Part shown: positions 17,643 through 29,525 of the stretch, piece after piece
Position numbering within the stretch: position 1 is the first letter of the stretch
Layout of the letters: the number at the start of each line of letters is the position of its first letter
The notes under the pieces: generated by a model
Told to the model about the DNA's origin: nothing
What the model saw: only the letters and a program-made list of their open reading frames with translations
Databases searched by the model: none
Source: Beta vulgaris subsp. vulgaris
Lineage: Eukaryota; Streptophyta; Magnoliopsida; Caryophyllales; Amaranthaceae
Assembly (NCBI RefSeq): GCF_026745355.1
Contig: NC_079210.1
Span: forward strand, 4,342,784 to 4,406,783
Direction of reading: 5' to 3'
Length of the DNA: 64,000 nucleotides
Translations under genes and position numbers: made by a program

Positions 17643-20600
17643 TCAATGAGGCACTTCTTCGTCTAGGATGGCAAGAAGGAAATTAGCAATCACCTCCTTC
17701 GTGCAAATGAAGGGTTCACCTTCAAGGGGACAGGTATAAATGCCTTCCGCGAAAGCGGTTTCCATCTCTTCTCAGTCAAAAGAAGGATGGATATGACATA
17801 CACATCTCTTCGCAGCCACCCAGCCTCCATCATATCTCTCCCCCAGGAGGCCGATAAACTCCTCAGACCTTTTGAAGCCTGCTATAGCTTGTTGGCGAGC
17901 ATCAGACTTGGGTTTCCCAACAGCATCAACCTCTTCATCCTAGGTGGACTCTAAATCTTTCTCCAAACCGGATGTTTTCTTCTCGACCTTTTCCAGTTTG
18001 CTAGTTTTAACTCGCAGATCCGACAACCCCACATCAACCACATCCCTCGCAGCCTTCTCAGCATCAAGAACTTGTAAATTCTCGTAATGATTTTGAAGCT
18101 CATCTGAAGATTGCTTCTCGTTGTCGGACAGAGCCTGATAGTGGAGATACTACTCAATCAGCTTGATAGTAGAGTTGTTGGTCTGCACCAAAAGGATGAA
18201 ATATATTTAAAAAAAGGGGAAAGGAGAAGAGAACATTTACCACTGCCATATCATGGGCAAGGTGGGGTGCTGGAGCAACCAACTTGTCTGTCGGGCAATC
18301 AATGGGAAGCTGCATGCCCTTTAGTAGACGGTCACCCAAAGTACCACCATTGGCTGGGATGTCAGCGTAGAAGGACTCTTCTCCCTCACGTCCCATTGAG
18401 GTTGGTAGATCTTTCCCGGAGTAGTGTGGGGACGAGAGAATGCAGCCTTTACGACGGCACTGAGAATTATCTCTTTCTGCTCTATCCATTCATGAATCTG
18501 GGAGAATATTCCCGGACCCAAACTTGAGTGAAAACTCGCAGCGCTCAAAATTTCGTAAATCTTCTGGCGTAAAGAAGAGCCAGATCCCAGAGTCGTCCCA
18601 ATATTGTTGATAACAGCATTGAGAGGATTTACTCGATTGATTACGGTTGTAGACTCCCAAACAGGAGAATCTGGGATGTTGATGGTTATGGAGGACTCGG
18701 AGGCCACGTTAACATCTATGGCTTGCCCCTTGCTGGGGCTCTCCTCAGCATCAGTGAACTCGCGAGGCCGCCTTTGGCCAGTGGTCCGACACCAGCAGGG
18801 CCAGCTTTGTGCCCCCCACGTCCGCGATCAGCATTGCGCAGACCGCCAGTGAGGCCCTGAACAGTGTCATTATCAAAATCTAAATCTTCAGGAGCTTTAG
18901 ACATTGGTTTCCGATTCTCATCAAAACCCAACTCCTAAAGATCTAGGCTGCCGACACCTACAAAATAAAAACAATGACAATGATTAAGTTGATTGACAAA
19001 AACAATGCAGAGTCCTATGTCGGACCAAGAGTCAAAATACACACCTTCCAGGTGGGTCCGACAGAGGAGCAAAGCAGACAATGGCTCATTCCCATGTAGA
19101 AGCCATGTACAAGGAATCCTTCCCTCGGCTTCTTCGCCGTCAACAATCACCATCCCAAGTTCGGAATCAAAATAATCAAAGGCCTTTCCTTAAGCCGCGG
19201 ATAACCATAGGAGGGTACATCCTCCATCCGAGTGACCGGTTTGGTTAAATGGCGGCAGAGAGGGAAATTGTTTGGGACCTTTAGCCACTAAAAAGCTGGT
19301 TACCCTTCTACCCGGTCAGCTTAGGGTACACAATGAGTTTATTTTTGACCGACATCAAAGATCACCATCCTTTCTCGGTGGATCCATTCCTCCGCAACCA
19401 ATGGAGACGACGGAGAAGGTACAATGTCTCAAGAAAGCCCAGGAAGCGATATACCCAAACATAGGCTATGAGGTTCCTAATGGCCAAAGGGTAAATTGGG
19501 TCGGGCTGATGTTAAAAGGCTTTAGTTACTAAAGTTAAGTCTAAGGGGAAAGACAGTCCAAATTCAAAAGGATGGGCATAAACAACAATGTGCCCTGCCG
19601 GACAATCAGTCACCTTAGCTCCCTCATCCGAGACCACTAGTTTGAATTTGGCAGGAAAGGCATACAGTTCTTCTGCAACTCGGCAATAATCAAGATCTAT
19701 GGTTGATGTGTCGTATTTTTATATAAGTTTTAGTTGCATTTAGGTTGCATTCTAGGAGCATTTAGGTGCATTGTAGTTCATAATCGCATGCTTTTACTTA
19801 ATCAGCGAAATATTACTCCTCTTGTGCATTTTTGGTATTCTTTGATGAATTTCAAGTATCGATAACATAATTGGAGCATTATTGGACAAGCTTGAGTACT
19901 TAGGATCAAATGGAAGAAAGTTACATTGATAAGGATAATTTTGGATGTATTTGAGTGCAAATGGAGCTAAATTACAGTTGGAATTCATTAATCGAATTGT
20001 GGAAATCAAGACATGTTCACTCTTTTATCCATAAATTCTAACTTTATGCTGATATTGGGTTGATTCCACTGTCATGGGAAAGTAGACTTGAAGAGCTTTC
20101 CAAACATAGGTCGCATGATCCAAGGCAAGTTGTATTTTTGAGAGATATGGGCTTCGAAACTTGGCACAGTCTGCTAGAAACTTCTTACGCCCACGCGATT
20201 TTGATAATTTCGGCCATTTAATGATTTATTTGGCTTTCTTACCTTGTAATTTGGTTCCCTAATAGTATTAGGAGTTAGAACTATATATTAGAGGTTTTCT
20301 AATAAGAAGAGGACAGCTATTACTCACTTTTCAATATCACATTATTTTTCCTCTCTAGTTTTATGCCCTAGTTTACTTTCTGTTGCTACTTTGGAGATTC
20401 AAGATTCAAGTTTTATATTCATCTTCAATTCAATCAAGTCTTATGCTCTCATCTTCTCTTTATTATTATTTTAATTATGTTTTTCACTATGTTTATTGTT
20501 TTTATTGCCACGATTAGTGAGTAGTCTTGTTATTTAGAATTGAGTTGAGTCCTAATATGGATTGATCATGTAAATTATTCTCTAATTCCCATGTTATTGA

Positions 20601-21988
20601 ATTATGTGTTTAGGGTTTGATAAAATTATTGTTATTGTCAATTGTGCATCTCGATCTAGCCCTAGTTTTATATTATCAAGGAAAGTTAGAGTTGAAATTA
20701 GGAATATTTGTTCGATGCTAAATTGTTATTTTATTAATTAAGTTCATCAATGAAAGTTGGGTCTTAATTTAGATAATCTTGTTATTGATTTGAATTCTCC
20801 TATGAAAATAGGGAAGAACTAGAGTTGGGAATTATTTGACACTGGTTCTTAATGCTTCTAATTATTTGTGTAGCCATGAAAAATAGGAGACATGCATGTT
20901 AGTTAGGACTTTTGCTATCACGAAAGTGAGTTCTAAGCATTGAGGAATGAGCGAGTATTTAGTTTTTCGGTTCGCAACTATGCTTTATTACCGAGTCATA
21001 AGGGAATGTCAATCTCGTTTAAGCTTTAATTGAATAATTGGGATGTGAGTATTATTTTGAACAATTCATATTAGCGGTGATACTTAATTCTAGTGTTTTA
21101 ATTATCATATTCATATAGTTTGTTATATATCGTCATTAGTTTAGCCTCTAGTTTACAGACTATTCTTCATATATTTGGATTGTGTAACTTTATTGTAATC
21201 TGAAATCAAGTAGTGGTTAATCTTGCACCTCCCTGAGTTCAACCTGTATGCGCTACGACACCGTATACTTGGCGGTATTAAAATAAAACACTAACAATGG
21301 TGTGCTTCTGCCATTTCTTGTAAATAGTCATTGTTTTCGGACCACTGCTATAGTCCGCTGACAACCAAATCCAAGAATGCTGAACGTTGTCTTGGTCAGG
21401 GATTGGCTCGGGTTAAAAATCGAGAGCCATGATGGAGCTTTCCCTTAAAGAAATTTCAATCCAACAGATATTTTTCTCCCATCCAGAGGTCGAAGAACTG
21501 ACATCAGTCTCGTCCATAATGGCAACAAAGTCGTTGTCAGAATCAAAATCAACAATAGGTGGATGAGGTGGGCTGACATCATAGGCAAGATAGCCGTAAA
21601 AATCATCCGCTAAGCTATCTAGCCAAGCATGCTCCCTCAATGGCAGGACATCAAGTCCGGGAACAGCATCAGGTGCAGGATCCTTAAAGGTCCGATGGAC
21701 TAGGATTTGATGTCTTGATTCTCGTAGCGTATGCCTATCACCACTCATCCTCATGGACATATATTGAGAGATCAAACTCTCTTGTTCAGGGGTAAAATGA
21801 TCGTTAAGAAACTTAGACCTAAGTTCTCTATCCCTATCAGCATAATCAGTTAATAGGTGAGTTTTTCCCTCCCCAAGGTTAGAGGCAAACGAGCTTTGTC
21901 CCATGTCAATGGAAGAATGATAGGAAGGATCGCTTTCAGACATAAAATTATCACACAAGGTTTTTTGACTATCTGAACGATCCGACAT
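17643..21988 (-). pseudogene. Antisense gene of the Tat element (gypsy-type transposon protein), with introns
   Basis: A gene antisense to pol can be followed from ATG at 21988 (MSDRSDSQKT, acidic N-terminus) to a stop at 17643. The frame runs to 21413, shifts, continues through YKKWQKHTIDLDYC across the solo-LTR site, then YAHPFEFGLSFPLDL and YPLAIRNLIAYVW, which resemble the plant 'putative gypsy type transposon' domain (Transposase_28-like). Two introns are supported by splice signals: 18958-19044 (GTGTGTATTT...TTTTGTAG) and 18183-18240 (GTAAATG...GGTGCAG). The C-terminus (SDELQNHYENL, KLEKVEKKTSGLEKD) looks like a coiled coil. Extra antisense ORFs are known in Tat elements; their function is unknown. 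Stops and frameshifts show decay. Confidence 0.72.
19704..21296. mobile_element. Solo LTR, 1593 bp
   Basis: The segment starts TGATGTGTCGTATTTTTATA and ends AAAACACTAACA. It is flanked by an exact 5-bp duplication, ATGGT, at 19699-19703 and 21297-21301. Removing it restores an open frame in the antisense gene (KKWQKHTIDLDY), which independently confirms the borders. The size and TGTGTCGTATTTTTATATAAG-like start are reminiscent of Athila-type gypsy LTRs, but I cannot assign the family firmly. A solo LTR is left by recombination between the two LTRs of a complete element. Confidence 0.9.
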
Positions 21989-22169
21989 AGTTTCAAGCAA
22001 GAAAAAGAAATAAAAAGGTAAAAGGGGTGGAAAAGGTACATGAACAGAAAACCTCGCCGAAAATTGATAGTGCTGCATGGACGTAGTTTTTTCTGATATC
22101 ATTCTTCATTTACTGTGACACTACAAATACGTTTCAACATTGACATCTTTATTAGATATACCCGCTTCT

Positions 22170-23129
22170 CAGGGCCGTCTCGTACAATTTAGGGGCCCTC
22201 TGCTAAATTAATTATGAGACCCTAAAAGATAAAAATTTTCGAAGCTAGCGTGAACATTACAAAAGATTGAGAAATAAATTTATAGGCATGAATCACTATC
22301 AAAAATATTTCAATTAATAAATAAAAATCGAAATTTGATAATTGAACAATTCACTTGTCAAAAATAATAAGAAAATAGTATAAAATTAACCAAAATTCCA
22401 GATCATCAAAACAAAAAAAACAAAAATTTCAAAATTTAGAAATTACCTTCTAAATATTCAGAGAAGGAATCATTCAATTACCACCATAGTATACCTTCAT
22501 TTATCCCCAAAAACTAAAAAAAACCCTCGATTTCCACACATCAGGATACAAAAAATAGGAATTAATCCAAATAATTAATTTTTAAATACCTCTTTTGAGA
22601 AGGAAGAAGTATCACTCACAAGTCACACATATCAAGCACTTCAATATCATTCTAAACATTGATTCGCTGAATGTCGTACTTCTTCAAAATATTAGGATCT
22701 TTGAACTCTAATGAGATAAGAGCTACGTTGCTACAACACATCAAACCCGGTCAATCAACCAATCGAGTAGAAGATGAGAGTGGTGTTTACTGTTTAACAT
22801 GGATGATGATGTTGGGTAAATCAAAAAAGAAAAAGAATTTTTGATTTTTTTAGGCAAAAAAATCTAAGGATTAATACTGAGAGTTGTAAATGGAGAAAGA
22901 TTGAATTTTTTTTGGGAATAGGAAACGTTGGAGCTGTCATTAATGGGGTTTTAGGAATTGGAAGAGGAAAGCGTGAAGTTTGTAAAAGAAAGCGTGAAGT
23001 TTCTGTAAAAAAAAGCGTGAAATTGGATTTTTTTTTTTTACTTTGGGTAGTCAAAGATAATAATTGGGCCCTTGAAATTTTGGGACCCTTTGCAATTGCT
23101 CACCTTGCATAGGGCCTTAGCCGGGCCTG
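22170..23129. mobile_element. Non-autonomous hAT element, copy 1, 960 bp
   Basis: The left end is CAGGGCCGTCTCGTACAATT and the right end is the complement of CAGGCCCGGCTAAGGCCC. The flanks CCGCTTCT (22162-22169) and CTGCTTCT (23130-23137) match in seven of eight bases, the duplication length of hAT elements. The copy at 28796-29354 shares the ends, including AGGGGCCCT near the left end. No transposase is present. Three AAAGCGTGAA words occur near 22969-23020. Confidence 0.82.
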
Positions 23130-23137
23130 CTGCTTCT

Positions 23138-23729
23138 TACTTTGAGGATGTTACTGAGAGATAGATCCCTGCTGGGGGATAATAAGATTTTGTATTGTGA
23201 ATCATTATGGCTTTCTGCTTCTTTCATGTCATGTCATACTTGAAATTATTGAGCTTCAAGTGATTCCTTTTTAGTTTGGGAATTGGTATGATAACATGTT
23301 TTGCTAAGTTGTTTGGCTTGCTGGTGCTGAGAGAAAGTGTGAGTGGCTTCATGATCGTCTCGAAGATTTTAGGAGACCTGTTTTAAAAATCAAAATTAGG
23401 CCCTTTATTTTTTAATAATCCTACAAACTTCAAATCCTTAATATAAGTTCATAAACTATGGATATTGCAAAATACTTTCATATAGCGATTATACTTGCGG
23501 ATGAAGTACACATGACAAATCAATATGTAATGCCTGCACATGTTATTCTAAATTAATATTTACAAGCTCATGTGCAATCATTTCATTAAAAAAAATGATA
23601 CATGAACCCAGACTCTCTCCTAAAAAAAATCTAAACTCTACCCCTCGACAAAAATAACAACGAACCCAGACTCTCTCTAAAAAAAATCCAAACTCTATCC
23701 TTAGACAAAAATAACAACTATTCTTTTTT
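23138..23729. other. Spacer with a two-copy 58-bp tandem repeat
   Basis: Positions 23604-23661 and 23662-23718 are near-identical units, GAACCCAGACTCTCTC... to ...ACAAAAATAACAAC. The rest has no gene or TE border that I can support. Confidence 0.6.
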
Positions 23730-24236
23730 GAAAATTTTGTTAAAAACAATCTTTTAAATACAAATTTTTACGAGAAATAATTTTTTAAAAATATCTGGCA
23801 AAATATGACCTCAAAAAAATTTTTTTGCGAGGAATAATCTTGGCCCTTTTTCCAAATATTGACCAAGTATTTTGCGTTTTAATTCACTAAAACCAAACAT
23901 GACAAGGCACGTAACCTATATTTCTTATATTTCAACTTGATTTCCCTTCATACATTGCCCTTCATATATTGATGAAGTCAATATCGGAAAATACATGATC
24001 AATGTCGAAAAATGGAGAAAAACATGGTTGAAACATAAGAGATACGGTTCACATGCACTCCACCTATTTGATTTTAACGAGTCAATGCTGAAAAATACTT
24101 GATCAATGTCGGAAAATGGGTCGAGGTTATTCCTCGTCAAATATTTTCTTCTTCAGGTATTTTTTGCCAAATTTTTAAAAAAAAAATTATTTTTGGCAAA
24201 AAAAATTATTTAAAAGGTTGTTTTTGACAAATTTTC
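23730..24236. mobile_element. Fold-back MITE with long TIRs, copy 2
   Basis: Homologous along its length to 6737-7220: GAAAATTTTG start, a shared middle (GACAAGGCACGTAA, GATGAAGTCAA, ACTCCAC) and a CAAATTTTC end. The terminal repeats are more diverged and rich in A and T runs. No target duplication is evident, so this copy is probably older than the first. Confidence 0.7.
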
Positions 24237-25179
24237 CTTATATTTTTTATGATGTAGGAATATTAATGATTATGATTTTTTATCATATTAGTTATTCCCG
24301 TACTTATATAAATAACTATTAAGGCCATGTGTTGTTCAACTTATTTTAACTTATTTAAGATCTCATAAGATAAGAAGTTCTATTAACTTATCTACACCCG
24401 TTTCAGAAAAAAAAAATATAAGATAAAATAAGATCAGATAAAATAATATAACATAAAATAAAATAAGACAAAATTAAAAGGACCCTAAATTATATCACAC
24501 CACAAATTAAACTCTTAAACATCAACAAATTTGAAATCTACTCAGTTCAATAAAAGATTCTATTTTTATCATAATTCAACTACTAATAAGTTTAAGAGAA
24601 TATTAAAAAAAACATATTTTTAGCATAATGGAAAACAAAAGGATTACCCAAATTCAAAATCATCAATTAGAGACTTGGATGGTTGAAGAGGTATTATAGA
24701 TTCTCGATTTGTTTTACTAAGGATACAACTCACCGCTCTTTGGAGTAATATTCTGATGATATCGATGACCCACCGTGACAATACACCACTCTTAATCATC
24801 AAGTGATGTTCTCATATCAAGGTAATTAACAAATGATGAACTTGTTTTGTATTTGGGTAATACTCAAATCGTCAAGTGGTGTTTTCAGACCAAGGATGAA
24901 AATCGCCACTCTTACTGACCTCCATGGTCCATGGATAATAAAAAGAATTAATACAAATTGGGTTAATTGATTTATTTTAGGAACTTGATAAAATGTCAAT
25001 GTGATTTCGTGGGAAAAGAGAGAGAGCAATAAAATAGGAAGGTAGAATTTAAAAAGACAAAATGGGAAATTTTGAAGAGAGATAATAGTAGACAGCAGTA
25101 CAGGATTTGGGTAAGGGGTGGAGTAGCCACAAAACGCTTATTGTGAGTAGGCAGTTAGTTCACTCACATGAATAAATAA
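24237..25179. other. AT-rich spacer
   Basis: Contains an AAATAAAATAAG-type low-complexity tract at 24416-24480. No gene, RNA or clear TE end found. Confidence 0.4.
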
Positions 25180-25615
25180 GAGTTGATTTAGCAACCATGT
25201 TTAACGTAATAAGTGTAACAAACGTAAAAAAACAGGGGTTAATTTATCAATAACTAGGGTTTCAAGTACATAACAGGGGTTCTTATAGATAACCAATTAT
25301 ATGGGGACAAAAGTTGAATGGGGCAAGTCAATGTAAGTTTTTGCTTTTGGCAGAGATCACATGTTTAATAGGGACAATATCGTCATTTCAAAATATTTAC
25401 ATACACAAACAGTGGTTGATTTAATAGAAACAAGAGTTGAAACACCCAAACATGTGTGGGTTTATCAATAATCGAGGTTTTGAACACACAAACAGGAGTT
25501 CTTATAAATAAGCAAATGTACTTTTTGGGACAAAAATTGAACGGACACGCAAATCGATACAATTTTTTACTTTATGGCAATGATCACATGTTTAAATTTT
25601 AACAAAAATTACTTT
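25180..25615. repeat. Degenerate two-copy tandem repeat of about 220 bp
   Basis: The two halves share, in order, GGTTTATCAATAA, ACAGG(G/A)GTTCTTATA, GGGACAAAA(G/A)TTGAA and GATCACATGTTTAA, at 25180-25400 and 25401-25615. Divergence is high, so the duplication is old. Confidence 0.6.
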
Positions 25616-25693
25616 TTTATATTTTTATTTAGTCATGATGTTTTTTTTTTACATAAAAGTAACTTTTTGGAAAATAAAAAATAAAAAAAATAT

Positions 25694-26498
25694 TGTGAGT
25701 GGGCATACTTGCCGCTCACAATGAGTGTTTTATCATTCCTCGGAAGGGGTGAGTGATTCTCACAAGTAGGGAATTAGAGGTTCCTTGGAACTTGCTTTTT
25801 TGTCCCATTTAATTTTCCTGATTTATTAGGAGGCCATGTGCATTAGGTTTTTGCACACCCAGCTTTATGAGCCTGAGTGGCTTGTTTCTATTACAACCTG
25901 GAATAATAAGCTTGTTGTTGTCCAGCATTTGATCCACAAGTGCTCCGGTTTTTTCCTGACAATCGGATCATAAGAATTTCGAGCATATAGCCAGGATGAT
26001 CATCAAGTGCTCTTTTCAAATACAACAACCAGAGACAGACTAAATGCTCCAGCTTTCATCTGAGAAATGCTCAAATGCTCATGTGGAGTACGCTATAGTC
26101 AAATACGGAGCATTTGTATGGATTTTAATCGGAGCTCTTGAGATTTTTTCATTAGTGGACTATGGTTGAGTTGAAAGGAGGGCGGAACCAGAGATAGAAA
26201 GTATGCATAATTAAGTATTATCGGGGTTTTTAGGGGCGGAGATCTGATTCAATGCTGAAAAATATGCATTCTTTCCTTCCCTTTGATTTAGGAATTAAAT
26301 TTGTTTTTCTCGCAACAGTTTGAGCTTTTTTTTTACTATTTATAGACTCCATTGGGACTTTTAGGGTGATTTATAAAAGTCAATTCATGAGATCTTATTA
26401 AATTAATCTTAATAAAAGCATAAAGAATAAATTTTATAATTTTTTCGTTTAGTTTAAGGAGATATGGTGTAGCGTCGCGTGGTTATCAAATATTATTT
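25694..26498. repeat. 805-bp tandem duplication, copy 1
   Basis: The copy starts TGTGAGTGGGCATACTTGCC and ends CATCAAATATTATTTT-like; copy 2 follows immediately at 26499. Differences are few (single substitutions and small indels). No open frame over 60 codons, no TE ends and no target duplication, so this is a simple head-to-tail duplication rather than a transposition. Confidence 0.92.
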
Positions 26499-27305
26499 TG
26501 TGAGTGGTCATACTTGCCGCTCACAATGAGTGTTTTATCATTCCTCGGAAGGGGTGAGTGATTCTCACAAGTAGGGAATTAAGGGTTCCTTGGAACTTGC
26601 TTTTTTGTCCCTTTTAATTTTCCTCATTTATTAGGAGGCCCTATGCAGTAGGTTTTTGCACACCCAGCTTTATGGGCCTGAGTGGCTTGTTTCTATTACA
26701 ACCTGGAATAATAAGGTTGTTGTTGTCCAGCATTTGATCCACAAGTGCTCCAGTTTTTTCCTAACAATCGGATCATAAGAATTTCGAAGCATATAGCTAG
26801 GATGATCAAGTGCTCTTTTTAAATACAATAACCAGAGACAGGCTAAATGCTCCGGCTTTCATCTGAGAAACGCTCAAATGCTCATGTGGAGTAGGCTATA
26901 GTCAAATATGGAGCATTTGTATGGATTTTAATCGGAGCTCTTGATGTTTTTTCATTAGTGGACTATGGTTGAGTTGAAAGGAGGGTGGAACTAGAGATAG
27001 AAAGTATGCATAATTAAGTATTATCGGGGTTTTTAGGGGCGGAGATCTGATTCAATGCTGAAAAATATGCATTCTTTCCTTCCCTTTGATTTAGGAATAA
27101 AATTTCTTTTTCTCGCAACAGTTTGAGTTTTTTTTTTTTAACTATTTATAGACTCCATTGGGACTTTTAGGGTGATTTATAAAAGTCAATTCGTGAGATC
27201 TTATTAAATTCATCTTAATAAAAGCATAAAGAATGAAGTTTATAATTTTTCCGTTTAGTTTAAGGAGATATGGTGTAGCGTCGCGTGGTCATCAAATATT
27301 ATTTT
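26499..27305. repeat. 805-bp tandem duplication, copy 2
   Basis: Head-to-tail copy of 25694-26498, ending ATCAAATATTATTTT at 27305. A short palindromic segment, GTGAGTGG...CCGCTCAC, sits at the start of each copy. The high similarity indicates a recent unequal exchange or replication-slip event. Confidence 0.92.
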
Positions 27306-27964
27306 ATTATAATTACATGTGAAAGGATTTGGTGAGTATTTTTATTTTGAAGGAGGGAGAATATTGAGTACCTTTTTTATTGATAGAAATAGAAAAGCAT
27401 CAACCTGTCAAAAGGGGTATTAAAAAACTAATATAATAATAGTGAGACGATTCAAAAAATAAAGTGTACAAATAAACGATCAAAAAAAAAAGGTGCTCGG
27501 ACTATCATAGATCAGATCATAGGGAGCGCAATTATTTATTTTTATATTTGAATATGTAATAAATGATATTTAATGAGTCAAATATTGTATTAGCAAACGT
27601 AAAAGTCACATGCTTGCAATAAAGAAGCTGACTGTTAAGAAAACATAGCTGAGATGAAGAGATGAAGAAAGAGGCACGAGAGAGAAAAAGAAAGTGAAGC
27701 AAAATTAGGTAACAAGGTGGATACGTGGAGTTCGTGGGCCGTAGGTGAGTTTGGTTTCAATTTTGCCACAGGTAGATTAGGGGAGGTTACTTTTTGATTT
27801 AATAACTGATATTATCAATTTAACAAATTTAAAAGAAGTAATTGACGCAGTGACTGCGGTTTATGCGCAAAACTAAATAGACTTTAACCAATTATCAAGA
27901 AAAAAACTAAATAGAATTTAACTTGTTTATTAATTTCAATTATAAAAAACTTAATATATTCCTA
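27306..27964. other. AT-rich spacer
   Basis: No gene found. An AGAGAGAAAAAG-type purine tract lies near 27675-27700. Confidence 0.4.
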
Positions 27965-28795
27965 TCAGTAACCTAATTTAACATGAATTGTTCACCATAA
28001 TAATTGCATTTACTCGTATGAGTAACCTCATGCGTTCATCAGAGTAAATCCTTTTATTGTTGTATGTATAACCTTAAACAAATTAAATAGAGTAACCCTC
28101 TTTATTTTTCGGAGTAACCTTGTTTATTCATACCATTGACGATATCAGTAACCTCATTTTTTTCATACCAATAACCCCATTTAATCATATGAGTATTCCA
28201 TTTTATTCACATAAGTAACCCCATTTTATTTATAAGACTAACCACTTCTATTGTTACGTGTAAACTTAGAATATTATATAAGTAACCTCATTTAATTTTT
28301 TACAGTAAGTTCATCTAGTTTTTGGAGCAATATTGTTTCATCCTATGCGTAACCTATTTAAATCATATGAATCATCTAGTTTAATCTTAGAGTAACCTCA
28401 TTTATTCATATCAGTAACCCCAATTGTTTGCAAAAGTAACATCCATTTATCAATACGAGTAACCTTATCTATTCAAACGAGTAACTCAAAATGTTGACAA
28501 AAACAACCATCATTTATTAATACGAGTAACCTTATTTATTCATAGGATTAACCCTATTTTTTCATACAAGTAACCTCATTTAATCATACGATGATACTAT
28601 TTGATCATATGAGGAACCCTAACTGTTCACAAAAGTAACCTCATTTTTTCATAAGAGTAACCTCACTTAATCATATGACAACCCTATTTAATCAGATGAG
28701 TAACCCTAACTATTCAGAAAAGTAAACTTGTTTTCTTATACGAGTAACCTCAATTGTTCACGAAAGTAACCTCATTTCTTAATACCAGGGCCGTC
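27965..28795. repeat. AGTAACC minisatellite, left part
   Basis: Around 30 degenerate units of about 22-30 bp with the core (G)AGTAACC followed by TCATTTATTCATAC or similar (AACCTCATTTAATCATA, AACCCTAACTGTTCACAAA). Many units carry different point changes, so the array is old. It is interrupted by a hAT element at 28796 and resumes at 29355. This is not a telomeric repeat. Confidence 0.88.
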
Positions 28796-29354
28796 TTAAA
28801 CAATTCAGGGGCCCTGTGCTAATTTTAAATTTAGGCCCCAAAATTTTTAGAATATATAACTACGACATATGTGAAAATACATACGAGGCATATAATGTCA
28901 GATTTGTTATTTCAAACGACAAAATTCATAGTTGAGAATAAACTAATACTACCTAAGAACGAAAAATCTTTATCATTATTTAAAACTTGAATGTAAAAAA
29001 TGAAAAATATTAAGAATTATTAATTTGGTAAAAAAAAAAGATAAATTTCTAGAGTTGGTAATTTTCCACGAAAATGATACTTGATTTTTTTATGAGAAAA
29101 GCATACTTGCTTTTATTAGTTTGATGGTATATAAATAAAAGAGGAAAAAAAAAGGGCTCAAAAGCTACCTTGTAGGATTTGAACCCTTGACTAAATACAA
29201 AGACAAGGAATCAATATAAGGTAGTACCAATGTGCTACAACATAAACCTTTGCTATTCTATCACAACAACATAATTATAAACTGATTTGGGGGCCCTATT
29301 GACTTGGGGGCCCTGTGCAATGGGTCTGTTTGCACAGCCCATTCACCGGCCCTA
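28796..29354. mobile_element. Non-autonomous hAT element, copy 2, 559 bp
   Basis: The left end is CAGGGCCGTCTTAAACAATT and the right end is the complement of TAGGGCCGGTGAATGGGC. An exact 8-bp duplication, CTTAATAC, is at 28788-28795 and 29355-29362. The insertion is inside the AGTAACC minisatellite. It belongs to the same family as 22170-23129: both have AGGGGCCCT close to the left end and GGGCCCT...CTTG...GGG near the right end. It is non-coding. Confidence 0.9.
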
Positions 29355-29525
29355 CTTAATACGAGTAACCTCATTCGTTCACAAGTGTAAACTGATTTGT
29401 ATTCTCTTTTGTTAGAAAAGTAACCTTATTTATTTCTATGAGTGAGACCCTTCTATTGTTAAGAGTAACCACATATGCATACAAGTAATTTTATTTGCTC
29501 AGAAGAGTAACTCCATTTATTCATA
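29355..29525. repeat. AGTAACC minisatellite, right part
   Basis: Continuation of the array left of the hAT insertion, with five or six more units (GAGTAACCTCATTCGTTCAC, AAGTAACCTTATTTATT, GAGTAACTCCATTTATTC), ending about 29525. Confidence 0.8.

Noticed and set aside
27965..29525. Telomere-like or CRISPR-like array
   Set aside because: The AGTAACC units are degenerate, lack the TTTAGGG pattern, and have no constant repeat with unique spacers of fixed length; the context is a plant nuclear genome.
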